A DNA stretch of 64,000 nucleotides from Rhynchopus euleeides (Eukaryota; Euglenozoa; Diplonemea; Diplonemida; Diplonemidae), in contig OY723273.1 in assembly GCA_963210315.1 (NCBI GenBank), forward strand, positions 496,001-560,000, written 5' to 3'. Both the position numbers and the translations under genes were made by a program. Shown piece after piece: positions 9,851 to 21,217 of this stretch. Below the pieces are notes generated by a model. The model was not told the origin of the DNA. It ran no database searches and saw only the letters and a program-made list of their open reading frames with translations. Within the stretch, counting starts at the first letter, position 1. Every line of letters starts with the position of its first letter.

Positions 9851-12800
9851 TCATGAAGTCTGCTCCTGCTTCTCCTGGAGCATGCGGTTGTGCTCTGCGG
9901 CCTGCATCAGAGCCTTCTTCGGGTCGAAGCCCTGCGACGCCCTGGAGGACGGGGTGTAGCGGTTGGTAGGCGAGTTGGCGGGGGAGAGCCCGATCTTCTC
10001 GAGATGGGCGTCGAGCTCCTCCTCGGTCATGGCGTGCACGTACTCCTCCTCCTCCTCCCCCTTGGTCTGCTTGCCGGTGCGCTTCGCAGGCTGCGCTTCC
10101 TGCGGCTGCGGCTGCGGCTGCGGCTGCTGGTGGGGGTTGTGTGCTGCGTGCGGGGTGCTCGGGTCGGCGTGCTGTGCCTGCGCAGCCCCCTGCGCCACGA
10201 CGTTCACGGGGTAGCGGGGCGGCACCCCAGACCCCGGTGTCATCGGGGGCGAGCAGACGGGGCCCTGCTGGTTTGTCGCCCTCTGCAGCTCGTTCGTCAG
10301 GAACATGCGCATGGCGGCCTTGCCGCCGGGGCTGGCGGCAGGCGTCCCGGCACTGCTGCCCATGCTCTTCACGCTTGTGGGAGAGAACATCCCTGCGACG
10401 TTCGGCATCGGGTACGCGCCGCCCTGTCCCTGTGGAGGAGGAAGGTGTGGTTGTGTGGGAGTGGGATGGGATGTGGCAGGGCGGTTGTGGGGGTAGTGAA
10501 ATAGAAGCAGAAGGGAGCACAAGAATGGCGGTTGTGGGGGGAGGGGGGGGTGCACAAAGGGGCAGGCACGACTGAAATCACACGCGTCAAATGATCCCGG
10601 CCTACGCCAAACACCCACACACCTGCTGCTCGGCGAAGAAGGAGTCGACCCGCGGCACGCCCTGGATCATGCAGGGGCTGGTGAGCTTCGTTGCCTCATG
10701 CGTCAGCTGCTGGCGACGGTCCGCAATCCCCTGCGCCTGGTCCATGGGGGACAGCAGGTCCTGTGCCCAACAGAATGGAATGAAGTGATACCACACAAGG
10801 CCCCGCAGCGACACCCCACCCCACCCCACCACCACCACCACCACCCCCATAGCAACATACCGGGGGCAGGTACACCTGCGAGTCGGAGAGAGAGACGTTG
10901 GCATTGCTGCCATACATGGGCAGCCCTGCAGGGTTGGACTGCAGCGACGGCGGCCCCTGCTGCATGCTGGGCGACGGCAGCGTCACCGACGGCTTCCCGT
11001 TGGCCAGAGGCGTGCCCGACCCGGCGGCGGGCACCGCGGCGGGCTGCGGTGCCTCGCCTGAGTCGCCTGTGTCAATGGGCAGAGGCGCGAAGCTGCGCTT
11101 GATGAAGGGCTGCCGGGTGCGCGCCGGCGGCGCGTCGGCGTCGTTGGAGGCACCCTCCGCCTGCGTCGCCGCAGGCGGGACGGGAACCGGGGGAGGGCGC
11201 GATGCGTTCGTCGGGGAGATAACCGCCTTCGCCGCGTTGGTGGGGGACACGACACCCTTACCTGCGCTGCCAGACTTCGGCGACACGATGGCCGAAGGCA
11301 GGCGGCGGTGCAGCGCATCGCCCAGCGTGTCGGTCGAGAGCAGGGAGGGGACCCCCACGCTCTGCGAGCTGTTGCGCCGCACGATGCCCGCCTTAGGGCT
11401 CACGCCATCCGGCGCCTGCATCGCCGCAGGCAGCCCCTGCGCCCCCTGGGGGAAGGTGGATGTGGAGGTGTTGGAGGACACGGAGGGTGCGGCCTCACCC
11501 GCCTTCTTCTGCGGCGCGCCTGCGGCGCTCTTCCCGTTGGACCCGGAGAGCACCTCGTCCTGCTCGCACGCCTCGTCGTTGCTGTCCTCATCCTCGCCGT
11601 GCTTTGCCTTCTCCCAGGTCTCCTGCGGCACGCCCTGTGGCACGGGGGAAGAGGGGGTAAGGGATTGGTATGCATGACAAGCATTTCTTTTCATGGCATG
11701 ATAAAGATCTTGCAAGAAAGGTTACAGTTCCATGTAATGTTCCAGGTACAAGTTCGCGCGGCTGCGAGGTGAGGGAGGCTAGGAGCCTCCCTTCGGAAGC
11801 GCGCGACGCGCTGGTGGAGCAGGGGTAGGGGTTGCAGGACGAGGTCCTGTGGTGCACCCTCTGCGGGGTGCGCCTCCACCACATGTGGTGGAGGGATGCG
11901 GTGCAGCACGCCGAGTCGCGGAGGCACAAAGAGCCAGAGACTGAGAATCAGTAGTGACCAGAGAACTTTTGGGTGGAACTCATCAGAGAAGATGAACGGG
12001 GTGAAAAACGAGGGCGTTCTTTCGGAAACTGTCGGGGGGCGAAGACCACATTGCGATTGTAATATTGGCGCCTTGCTTTCGGTGGGCGAGAGTACTCTCA
12101 GGTTTGTATTGCATTGTGGTGTGGTGCGGTGCACAGGCAGGACATACCCTCAGGACGGCGTCACCGAACTGCTCGTAACGTTCCAGCAGGTTGGACTTCC
12201 GCTTGTGGACGTGGACCATCGGGCAGGCCTCGCCCCTGTGGGTGGTGGGGTGGTGGTGGAGGTGAAGCGGAGAGATAGAAAAATACCCTCTCACACCGCG
12301 GGGCGTGAGGAGTCCGGCCTCGTTCAAATCGTTCAAAGGCACAGGGTTGGCAAACTATGAGTCCAGGCGCTCTCTGGGCCTGAATTGGACAGGAAGCATC
12401 CCCCGATCACTCCGCCTGGAAAAAAAACTCCCCCCCCCCCTTCTGACGGCAATCGACAACGCGCCTCGACACACAGGGTAGTGGCGATCACCGGCGTTGG
12501 GACGGGAGGAGGTGGACGACAGAACCCTATAAACCCCTCTCCCCTCCCCGAGGCTGTATTACGCACAGCAACCGCATTCACCCTGGATGAAATATTCGCC
12601 CCCCAATGTGTTAACAGGTGATTCCTTCTACCCTGCCCATGTAGCGGCATGCATGTTGCCTGCCTGTCTGTCCCTTGTTTGCATACTTCTCGCAGTGTCC
12701 CGAGAGGAAAGGGCTGCAGCGGGGGACGCGTGCGGAGGGGAGCTTCCACTTCGACTGGCAGGCACGGCACCGGAGGATCTTGGCACCCTTGCGTGTGCGC

Positions 12801-13133
12801 ACGTCATCCCAGTCGTTGTGAGTGCAGGGGCGCGTCATCTCCGCAGGGGGGGCGTGGCGGAACGCGTTGCGGCCCTTCCCGCCCTTCCCGTCCTCGTCAT
12901 CGTCATCATCGTCGTCGTCATCATCACGCTTCTTCGGGGCGCTCTTTGCGCCAGCCCCAACAGGCACAGGCCCTTGGTTCGGCTGCTGCTGAGGCTGCTG
13001 GTGTGCCTGCGGCTGCTGGTGCTGCTGCTGCATCGCCATGTTCGCCTGCTGCATGGGCATCCCACCCATCTGGTTGGGCATATAACCGAACGGCACCTGA
13101 CCCACCATCATCTGCTGAGCGTGCTGCTGGTGG

Positions 13134-13175
<42 letters not shown>

Positions 13176-13453
13176 AGCATTTGCTGCTGCTGCATCATGA
13201 ACTGCTGCTGCTGGTGCTGGTGCTGCTGCTGCTGCTGTTGCTGGTGCTGGTGCTGCTGCTGCGCGTTGAACGCCATCTGGTGCTGCCCCGGCTGCATCCC
13301 CTGCATGAGGCCCTGCATGAGCCCTGGCGTCGAGTTCATCCCCATCATCCCCACCATCCCTGGGCCCATGCCCATGCCGTTCACACCGGCCCCAGGCATG
13401 GGGCGCGCCCCCTGTGCACCAAGCACCGGACCAACGCCTGGGGGGGACTGCAT
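9851..13453 (-). CDS. CCCH zinc-finger protein with zinc-ribbon-like motif and polyQ
   Basis: Five exons read on the minus strand: 13453-12687, 12235-12148, 11634-10861, 10760-10623 and 10429-9851. They join in frame to about 781 residues. Donors are GTATGC, GTATGT, GTATGT and GTGTGT; acceptors are CAG. Exon 1 has a glutamine-rich tract (about residues 65-115), an acidic run KKRDDDDDDDDDDEDGKGGK, then a Cys/His motif (CTHNDWDDVR...LRCRACQSKWK, about 208-235). A CCCH finger follows (C-x7-C-x5-C-x3-H), formed only when exons 1 and 2 are joined (CSPFLSGHCEK plus GEACPMVHVH). The rest is Ser/Pro/Ala-rich, low complexity and ends EEEEEYVHAMTEEELDAHL. CCCH fingers usually bind RNA, so a role in mRNA fate is likely but not shown. 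The start ATG at 13453 begins MQSPPGVGPVLG; the ATG at 13636 is in frame but reads non-protein-like. Confidence 0.8.
11765..11885. repeat. dispersed repeat in CCCH-gene intron 2
   Basis: This intronic segment (GAAGCGCGCGACGCG, then a GCAGGACGAG motif and GGTGCACCCTC) closely matches 33765-33855 inside another element. An inverted GGTGGAG/CTCCACC pair lies just beyond it. Its boundaries are not resolved. Confidence 0.45.
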
Positions 13454-13925
13454 TGTTCCGAGCGTGGTGGCGTGCAAGAGGGTTGCGAAGTCCAAACAGG
13501 CGCTCGAGGCTGAGCTCCTGGAGGACGCACAACCACAGTGTAGTGTCTGCAGGGCGGGGAAGGTGAGGGGCGCTTTTGAGAAGCTGCGTTCATCACGCAA
13601 GAGACTGTGCAAATCATTGCAGAACCACCCCCACACATCGCCACCGCAGCAAAGGCGTGTGCAGGGGGGGGAGAGGAGGGTGGAGGGTATTCTCGCATCA
13701 TCAATGAATGCGCTCTTCCGATCATCCCTTTCCTTCCTTACATTCCTTCGTGTCTGTGCGCACAGTCATAGCAACGGGGCAAGGGAGTGTTGTAAAGGTA
13801 AAAAGAAAGGAAAAAAACGTCGCTGCCAGCTGCCGCCAAGGTTTTTTTTTATTTGCCATCGCGGAAAAAAACAAAATACCGTAAACGGAAATATTGTGGA
13901 CCGTAATAAAGGTGAACCGTACTAT

Positions 13926-13994
13926 AGGTGGACCGTAAAAAAGATGGAACAAATGGGATTTTTCCGGAACTTGGAACATTTTTACGGTCCACCT
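13926..13994. repeat. stem-swapped hairpin, copy 1
   Basis: Stem AGGTGGACCGTAAAA pairs with TTTTACGGTCCACCT. The loop keeps ATGGAAC near its start and GGAACTTGGAACATT near its end. Same design as 14603-14670, 25152-25215 and 30189-30254. Confidence 0.75.
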
Positions 13995-14602
13995 ATTTTA
14001 CGGTTGGGATAGTGGACTTGGCGGTTTTTTTTACGAATTCCTTCGACGAAGTCGCGAAGGAACCAAGGAAATCGCACGACTGAAGCTGCAGGATTAACAC
14101 CACAGGGCCTCAACACAGAGTGTGCGCTCACCATCGTCCGGGAACTGTTCTCCCACAGTTACTGCAGGGTGTACTACACTAAAGGAGTACGATTTCCCTG
14201 AATTTTCCGGGCACTGATTCACGAATTTACATCCGGAGGGAGCCCGGTGGTCTCAGCTTCTGTCTGCGCGCCCTGCCGTACTGTGGCTGCTTTTGTGGGC
14301 TCGTGCAGCAGGTTCTACTTTTACTTCTACCGGAACGCTCCTTGCATGGTACTACACTTCTCGAGGTGTGGTGGTGGGTGAGTCTCGAGGTGAGTGGTGG
14401 TGATCGTGCCCTTTCCACACGCAGGGAGGACTTGCTTCTCTTGCTGGTGTTGGTTGCGGTGGTGGAGGGAGGGTCCAAAGCTGGGAGGTCGGGAGGCCTA
14501 CGTGCGGGAGTCTGCGGCGTGGAGGCCGCAGTCCGCGCCCCGCAACCCACCAGCCCGCGGGCGAAAATCGCATTGTCTTTTCCATATTCAGTCCCAATAA
14601 AT

Positions 14603-14670
14603 GGTGGACCGTAAAAAAGATGGAACGTTTGGCCTTTTTTTGGGAACTTGGAACATTTTTACGGTCCACC
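14603..14670. repeat. stem-swapped hairpin, copy 2
   Basis: Same stem as copy 1 (GGTGGACCGTAAAA with TTTTTACGGTCCACC) and the same loop-edge motifs, with a different central 20 bp. Confidence 0.75.
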
Positions 14671-15168
14671 CTTTTTCCGTTTACGGTAATATAATCTCGA
14701 TACACACCACCCCATGCCTTCCCCGCACATCCTCCGATAAGAGGGAAAAAATGGGGAGCGCCCCGCAGGGGGGTGGGGGTGGCTGGGGTACGAAAGGGCT
14801 TGTCGAACACAGCCCCCTCCCCCACCCCCCCCACATAAAGGCCAGGCCTGTCGCTAACTTTTCGATTTTGGAGATTTGGTGGGTTGACGCTCCTGTTTTG
14901 GGGGGGGATCAGGGGGGAAAACACTAGGGGTCAATTTTTCTCGCGCGCGCTTCGCGCGCGCTCGTGTTGTTGCCAAATTTTCCCATCGGTGGACCACTAG
15001 GTGGGCACGGTGTGAGGCGCTGGGTTCCTTCCGTGGTTCCTCTCCCGCTCGCGCCGTCGGGTGCCGGAGGAAACCAAAAAATGGCTTTCGGGACCATGAT
15101 TTCGACGCTGCCCCCTGATATGCCACGGCCGTCAAAGCGCAAGGACTTGGTTACTAGACGGGCACGCG

Positions 15169-15402
15169 AGATAGGGGGGCTGGGGGGCAGAGCCCCCCAG
15201 CCGCCGGAGGCCACGGTAGTGAACATCTGTTCATTGTGGGCGTACAGATTCTGTGTGAGTTGGCTGTGTCCCCCTGAGGCGACTGGAGTGGTTGGATTCC
15301 CTGACCCGGTGGGAATCGAATGACTTGAGTACGAGACACACGCCACAGGGGGGTCTGCGGGGCGGAGCCCCCCAGCCGCCGGAGGCCACGGTAGTGATCA
15401 TC
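15169..15402 (-). repeat. GC-rich hairpin repeats, two copies
   Basis: Reverse-oriented copies (about 15169-15226 and 15345-15402) of the unit found at 3740-4462, about 175 bp apart. The spacer between them (ACAGATTCTGTGTGAGTTGG and GAATCGAATGACTTGAGTAC) matches the spacer between copies in the hAT-like element. The whole about 170-bp unit therefore moves together. Confidence 0.65.
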
Positions 15403-15429
15403 TGTTCCTGCAAAACCATACTCTCTTCG

Positions 15430-15697
15430 ACGTCGACCCAGTGAAAGTGGGTTGACGCTTGGTCGACGCTTGGTGAGCGTCGACCCAGTGTAACCGGGTC
15501 AACGCTAGGTTAGCGTCGACCCAGTGTAATAAATGGGTTGACGCTTGGTCCAGGCTTGAATGGCAACCCAGTTCCACTGGGTCGACGCTCCAAGCCTCGA
15601 CCAAGCGTCAACCCAGTCCACTGGGTCGACGCTGGGTCGACGCTTTTTTATGGGGGGGGAAACCCAAAATCACTGGGTCGACGGTCGACGCTTAGCG
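15430..15697. repeat. GTCGACCCAGTG inverted-repeat cluster
   Basis: About ten irregular copies of GTCGACCCAGTG / CACTGGGTCGAC and TGGGTTGACGCTTGG in both orientations over 270 bp. They resemble the subterminal arrays of the TA elements, but no matching termini or TA duplication were found. This may be one end of a decayed element. Confidence 0.6.
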
Positions 15698-15995
15698 ACA
15701 TGCCTGCATAAAGGCCATGCTCGGGGAGGGGGGGGGGGGGGGCTTTTGCTTTTGCCTGCTGGAGGAACACAGCCCGGCGAAAATCTATACAAAGCCCCTC
15801 CACCTCCACCCCCCCCATTTGGCCCCCCTCAACAGGAAGGGCACACGCCATACACCCACACACGTTAATCTGCCTGCTCTCTCTCACCCCCCCTCCACTG
15901 TACACCATACACCCATCCCATGCCGCTCCGCCACCCTTCCCCTCCACTCTCACCTTCACAACGCAGTAGGTCAGGTTACCACCGCGCCATGTGGC

Positions 15996-18848
15996 TCACA
16001 TCTGTACAATCGCGCTGTGCACTATCTCCTCAACCTGGGCCTTTTCGAGGAGGAGGACAGCATCGTGTGGGGCGCGCTGCACAGCCTGCTCCAGCAGATC
16101 GTGCAGGATGCAGCTGATGTCACCCCCCTCTTCGGACACCGCAAGGTCGGGGAGGTCGGAGAGACGCCGCCTCAGGTAGGCGGCATCCACCTGGGTCTGC
16201 TGCAGGGTTGCAGAGCTGTGCACCAGCATGCGTTCACACTCCATCATGCTGCGGAGTGCATGCAGGACGAGGGATCGGAGCAGCAGTGGTGAAGTCGGCT
16301 GCGCCGGGGAGAGGTTGTAAACCGGCGCTGTCACAAACGCATCCGGCGACCCATGCGTGTTTGTCGCCGAGAATATGTTGGAATACCTGTCGGAGTGAGA
16401 CTGGTGGCTCCCACGCGACCCACGGCTCCGGCTATCCCCATAACCGCCACCGCCACCCCCTGCGCCTCCAAACCCCACCGCCAACGCCGGGGCAGCGGCT
16501 GACACAGCAGCACCGACCTCATGGGCAAAGGCAAAACCCTGCTTGAGAGTCTTCTGCATCGAGTCGATGGAATCCGCCATCTCGACGATGAGTGGGGACA
16601 CCCCTTCGGGAGGGGACACGACCCCCACCTCCGATGCGGCGCGCCGCTGGAGCTCCCTGAAGTAGGGACGGATGCACTTTGCGGAGAAGACCCGTGCCCC
16701 GCAGGATCTCACGGCGGAGAAGGCCAGCTCACGCGCCTCGCCATAGAGTGATTTTATCGCAGAACCGACGCCCGGCGCGACGCACGCCCCCGAGAAGCCC
16801 TCGGAGAGGAGCATCGCATCCGGCACCGCGGAGAGAACCTTGAGGAGGCGAAGCGCTTCCTCAGAGGGGGCCCCCTCGGCAGGCAGGGCGGCGGCGCCTG
16901 GAGTGCCCTCGGGGCCAGTGAGGCTGGCGGGGCGCAGCTCAGCCAGCACGCCCTGGGGGATGAGGGAGAGTGCCGTGTGGAGCTCCATGCAGACCGCGAG
17001 GTGCACCGCGCTGTGGGTCAGACCCGCCTCGCCCGCCCCGGGCTGTGCCAGCAGGGCTGCGACCAGCGGGGTGTCCGGGGGGAAGGCCCGGAGGCGTGCG
17101 GCGCAGGTGGCGGGACGGCTCTCCTCGGGCAGCGTCTCGACGCTCTGCAGCGACATGGCTGACCCGACGCCAAACGCCGAGGTGAACTCACCGGGCAGTG
17201 CGGGGGAGGCGGCAGCCCCTCCGGCTGGGGGTGGCGGTGGCGGGGGCGGCCATGTACCACACCTGATGCGAAGAACATCCAGTGGAATACCAAGGGAGGA
17301 CGCGGCACGTGCCACCCCGGCGCGTGACAGGATGATGGATCCACCGAGGGACAGTGCTGCAGAGGCTGTGGCGCGGGCCTGGCCAGCGGCGGGGGGTGGT
17401 GTGGTGGCGGTGGGGGTGGTGGTGTGGCATGACAGCAGCCCTGCGGCTAAGTGTTTCATCTCTGCGAAGACAGCCGCGCAGACAGCCGACGTTGCGGAGC
17501 AGAGGTTGTCGACAAATGCGGCATGCACAGCCCTGACCTCCTCTGGGATGGGCGCAGCGGGTGGCGCTGCCGAGGTGGTGCTGCCGTCGCCCCGGGTGGG
17601 GGAGGGGGAGGGGGGGGTGGTTGTGGTGGTGGCCTTCTCGATACGATCCACCGCAGCGCAGTATGCGGTGTCGGCTGCAACGAGAATGTCGACGCATCTC
17701 GCCGTGTCGGAGATGAGGCTTTTCAGAGCCGCGCTTGCGTCGCGGATGCCCCGCTGCGCAGCCTCCGCCTGCTCCGCAACGGCGGGCTGCGCGTTGGGCG
17801 GGGCTGCCGCTGCACGCAGCACCTGCAGAGCCCGAGCCTGCGAGGCGGGCAGGGTGTAGGCAACAAAGGCAGCCACACACAGCCTCTTGAGGCAGAACAC
17901 CGGGTGGGAGGACACCGACTCCGGCACGTCGGGCAGCAGTGCCTCCAACGGGATGTCGCACCGAGCTGCAGCATCCAGTGGGGATGACGGTGCTGCTGCC
18001 GGCGGTGCCGGCAGCCGTGGAAGCGGGAGCAGACCCGTGACATCATCTGCGTGCAACCTGGCGAGGTGTGAGATGATGGTGTCCGCAGTGAGCGTCGCGG
18101 CGTCGCCAGCAGAGGTGCTGCCGGGCTGCTGTGGGGTGGGTGCCTCCGCCAGGCCCCGCTGGAAGCAGGATGCGAGCTCTGCTGCGAGGAGCTCGGAGGT
18201 TCTGCGTATGAAGGGGACGCACTGCCCCTGGATGTTGCCGAAGGATTTGACGTGGACGTTCCTCCGGAGCATGAGGCGCCCAGCAGCCCAGTATTTCACG
18301 ACGAGCCCGATCTTCCTCTTCGCAAAGCAGGCCTCGAGCCGGTCCGGAAGCTGCACGAGAAAGTCGATCTTCTTCAAAGATGTGTCAATTGTGACAAGTT
18401 TCATCATCTCCTCTCGTTTGGGACGGAGCCTCTGCTGCACGTCTGTGTGTGTCACGACGATGCGGTCGATTGTCTGGTGGAGCTGCTGCATTTTAGAGGT
18501 CATCTCCCCGACGCTCGTGCGCATGTCGCTGACGAGGTGTGTCGCGCTGATGAAGTTTTTGTAGTTGCCGTACACCAGCATCTGCAGCTCGCCGTCCAGC
18601 TCCTCCGCCTCCCGCGACACCGCAGCATCCTGGCTCAGGAGGTCCTGAATCCGGCCCTGCTTCAGCATGCCTGTGACATACGACCCTGCATCGAACCCAT
18701 GGTTGTCCAACGGGTTTGCACTCGCGGTCGCCTTCGCCGGCGCGCCCTCGCTCCCCGTAGCACCGCGGGAAGGGCTGTTCCCCCCGCTGCTAAGCCCATA
18801 ATATGCCTTGAGCTTGCTGCGCCGTGCAGACGCTCGGTCGCTCGGCAT
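15996..18848 (-). CDS. VPS51: VPS51, GARP/EARP tethering complex subunit
   Basis: A single exon of 950 codons. The product belongs to the complex that tethers endosome-derived vesicles at the trans-Golgi network (GARP, with Vps52-53-54) or recycling endosomes (EARP). Residues 9-20 contain RRSKLKAYYGLSS, matching the short N-terminal LxxYYGL motif of Vps51 that contacts a Golgi syntaxin. The conserved Vps51 domain follows (about 55-140): a GxLLSQDAAVSREAEELDGE-like segment, then LQMLVYGNYKNFISATHLVS and a helical heptad region. The middle has Ala/Pro-rich inserts, making it longer than typical animal Vps51 (about 780). The C-terminal half is helical, as in CATCHR-family tethers. A pyrimidine-rich tract ends in CAG three bases before the ATG, a plausible trans-splice acceptor. 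The start is supported because motif homology begins within ten residues. Confidence 0.9.
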   Translation of the reverse strand: MPSDRASARRSKLKAYYGLSSGGNSPSRGATGSEGAPAKATASANPLDNHGFDAGSYVTGMLKQGRIQDLLSQDAAVSREAEELDGELQMLVYGNYKNFISATHLVSDMRTSVGEMTSKMQQLHQTIDRIVVTHTDVQQRLRPKREEMMKLVTIDTSLKKIDFLVQLPDRLEACFAKRKIGLVVKYWAAGRLMLRRNVHVKSFGNIQGQCVPFIRRTSELLAAELASCFQRGLAEAPTPQQPGSTSAGDAATLTADTIISHLARLHADDVTGLLPLPRLPAPPAAAPSSPLDAAARCDIPLEALLPDVPESVSSHPVFCLKRLCVAAFVAYTLPASQARALQVLRAAAAPPNAQPAVAEQAEAAQRGIRDASAALKSLISDTARCVDILVAADTAYCAAVDRIEKATTTTTPPSPSPTRGDGSTTSAAPPAAPIPEEVRAVHAAFVDNLCSATSAVCAAVFAEMKHLAAGLLSCHTTTPTATTPPPAAGQARATASAALSLGGSIILSRAGVARAASSLGIPLDVLRIRCGTWPPPPPPPPAGGAAASPALPGEFTSAFGVGSAMSLQSVETLPEESRPATCAARLRAFPPDTPLVAALLAQPGAGEAGLTHSAVHLAVCMELHTALSLIPQGVLAELRPASLTGPEGTPGAAALPAEGAPSEEALRLLKVLSAVPDAMLLSEGFSGACVAPGVGSAIKSLYGEARELAFSAVRSCGARVFSAKCIRPYFRELQRRAASEVGVVSPPEGVSPLIVEMADSIDSMQKTLKQGFAFAHEVGAAVSAAAPALAVGFGGAGGGGGGYGDSRSRGSRGSHQSHSDRYSNIFSATNTHGSPDAFVTAPVYNLSPAQPTSPLLLRSLVLHALRSMMECERMLVHSSATLQQTQVDAAYLRRRLSDLPDLAVSEEGGDISCILHDLLEQAVQRAPHDAVLLLEKAQVEEIVHSAIVQM

Positions 18849-19676
18849 CGTCTGGGTGGGGGTGGGGTGTAGAGGAGTGGTGCGGAGGAGAGGCGGGGTG
18901 GATGGACACACCTGCCCCCACCCCACCAATGCCGACCCCTGTGGTGGTGGTGTAGTGGGCGGTGCTTGATGGCAAACACAGACACTGTCTACTTCTGAGC
19001 GGAACGGGGGCAGTCCAGTGGCTGGCATGTCTGAAAATGATCCTACGGAGGGTTGCGCATCACCGGGCAGCTCCGTCAAACTCCACCGACTGTCGACCCC
19101 CAGGGTGCTGATGAACATCGATAATACGGGCGCCGTGATCACAATCAATTTTGCCTTGCGTGTGGTCCCGAGAAGAGCAGAAACTCAAGCAGGGTGGGGA
19201 GGGGGGGTCGCGGGGTCAGGGGGATTCGGCTATCTCACACCAGCAGCAACGGACAGGCTCCGCGCATCGATTGCGCGTGCACACAACAGACTCGGGTGGC
19301 CGAGACCCCATCACGCCCCCCAACACCCACCATACAGTATGTCTCATGCGATGCGGCAGCCGACACCCTGGCGTGCAGGAGAGACGGCACTGAGGGAAGG
19401 CGACTCGCCTTCCTGTCTTGAGAAATTTCTTCAACACCCTCCTACACCACCACCACCACCACCACCACCCTCATTCGCCTGGTCCCCACAACCAGCGTGA
19501 TTCACACCCCTATCTTGGCGTGGCTATTCCGAGGCAATCCCACGGGGAGGGGTTCATGCGCTGAGCGAGGAATATGGACACTCAGTCACACTGTACCGTA
19601 TGCACCCCACCGACTTCCTCCCTTCCGACAAAGCGATATTTTTGTTGGGGCAATAAGCACACAGAGGCCAGATGTT

Positions 19677-19707
<31 letters not shown>

Positions 19708-20253
19708 GCGGGTGACCTCGCTATTCAGCAGATTTTTCGGCAAAGAAGTTTGGCGCATTGTTCTCAGAGAAAAAGGGTTCGGAGAAATTGCATCAAAACG
19801 CGGGAGCGAAGACACCCAGAGAAAGGCATAAAAGAGGGGAGGGGAGGGGGAGGGACACGAGCAACAGAGGGGTGCTGCCGCCCACATCATAGGGGCTGAT
19901 CTCTTATCAAGATTGCGACACAGCGGCAGCGCAGGGAGGGTGGCTTATTGGTTCATCCGAGTTGGGCACAGCGGGTGGGTGTAAAAAATAGCATCAAACG
20001 CTTTGACACACACGGGCCACCATGATTTTGCCATGAGAGCCCCGCAAAACTTCTCCCATTGCCCACCCACTCCCCCCCTAGGTTCTCACCTGACATCGTT
20101 ACACACCCACATGCACTTCAGCTGACTGGGGATGCAGTGAGAGTCACACTCAACAAGGATATCAAGGTCACACTCCAAGTCCAGCCACGGACAGCCACTC
20201 TGTACGGTGTATGCAAAAATGGGGTGAAAATCCGGAGCGTATAATACGTATTA
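18849..20253. other. spacer between ClpB and VPS51
   Basis: No gene seen. It includes the pyrimidine-rich leader of VPS51, (CAC)n near 19446-19470 and (GA)n at about 19679-19706. Frames read through low complexity only. Confidence 0.5.
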
Positions 20254-20971
20254 CCTGGGACCCCCCGTGTTTAAGTCCCCCCCCTGGAGGCGATTTTCGG
20301 CCGGGGGGGACTTAAACACGGGGGGGGCGGACCTAAACACAGGGGGGGCTTAAACACGGGGGTGGCACAGTGGAGACCAAGAAGACCTCTTCCTCTGCTG
20401 TCGTAGGGGGGTAATTCCGGTCCGGATGGACTTTTGGCACCCCACTTTTCGACTCTGACAGCACCTGGAGGGCCTAGGGGCCACCTGATGACCCTCCAGA
20501 CCAGCCCACCCCCGTGTTTAGGTCCCCCTGTGTTTAAGTCCCCCCCCTGCCAGACCCCCAGGGGGGGACTTAAACACGGGGGTAAGGGGGGGGGACTTAA
20601 ACACAGGGGGATAATAATACGTACCTGGGACCCCCCGTGTATAAGTCCCCCCCCCTTACCCCCGTGTTAAAAGTCCCCCCCTGGGGGTCTGGCAGGGGGG
20701 GGACTTAAACACAGGGGGACCTAAACACGGGGGTGGGCTGGTCTGGAGGGTCATCAGGTGGCCCCTAGGCCCTCCAGGTGCTGTCAGAGTCGAAAAGTGG
20801 GGTGCCAAAAGTCCATCCGGACCGGAATTACCCCCCTACGACAGCAGAGGAAGAAGTCTTCTTGGTCTCCACTGTGCCACCCCCGTGTTTAGGTCCGCCC
20901 CCCCCGTGTTTAAGTCCCCCCCGGCCGAAAATCGCCTCCAGGGGGGGGACTTAAACACGGGGGGTCCCAGG
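20254..20971. mobile_element. TA-flanked near-perfect palindromic element
   Basis: Two arms of about 350 bp (from 20254, and back from 20971) are almost exact inverse copies around a short centre near 20612-20628. The TIR begins CCTGGGACCCCCCGTGT. The element is built from repeated GACTTAAACACGGGGG units in both orientations, plus one unique block per arm (near 20385-20510 and 20720-20850). TA flanks both ends (20252-20253 and 20972-20973). Non-coding and able to form a very long hairpin. Confidence 0.8.
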
Positions 20972-21217
20972 TATAGCGTATTATACGTATAGTGCAGCCT
21001 AGACTCCCCCCCACCCTGCCCTTGTTTTTTTTTGCAGATCGTGCCGTTTTGCACGCGAAGCAGCCCCCGGCACTGCGCCGTGCCGAGGGTAATCCTCCCA
21101 CCCACACCCACCACCCATCAACAAACGGGCGGGGCGTGTACAGGGAGGGGGGGGTAAACAGCCGCCATCAAAAAAAACACCCCACCCCACCCCCACCCCC
21201 ACCCCCACCCTGCCCCG

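Larger units (their letters stand above)
13879..14686. mobile_element. TA-flanked TIR element with paired hairpins
   Basis: The termini CCGTAAACGGAAA and TTTCCGTTTACGG (left ...GGAAA, right TTTTTCCG...) are flanked by TA (13877-13878 and 14687-14688). Just inside each end is a hairpin of about 68 bp in the same orientation (13926-13994 and 14603-14670). Each has stems GGTGGACCGTAAA/TTTACGGTCCACC and inner motifs TGGAAC and GGAACTTGGAACATT. The middle has no persuasive frame. Confidence 0.75.
13454..15995. other. spacer between VPS51 and the CCCH gene
   Basis: No gene recognised. A CTGCAG (about 13548-13553) upstream of the CCCH start could be a trans-splice acceptor. The spacer contains the TA element 13879-14686, GC-rich hairpin repeats at 15169-15402, a GTCGACCCAGTG repeat cluster at 15430-15697 and C-rich sequence up to the VPS51 stop. 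Confidence 0.5.

Noticed and set aside
9890..10504. plus-strand frames opposite the CCCH gene
   Set aside because: Antisense shadows of a GC-rich exon with consistent splice sites on the minus strand.
12587..13513. 308-codon plus frame rich in Leu/Val
   Set aside because: It is the antisense of the polyQ and Asp-run exon of the CCCH gene.
15430..15697. CRISPR-like array
   Set aside because: Repeats are irregular, in both orientations and without constant spacers, in a eukaryotic context.
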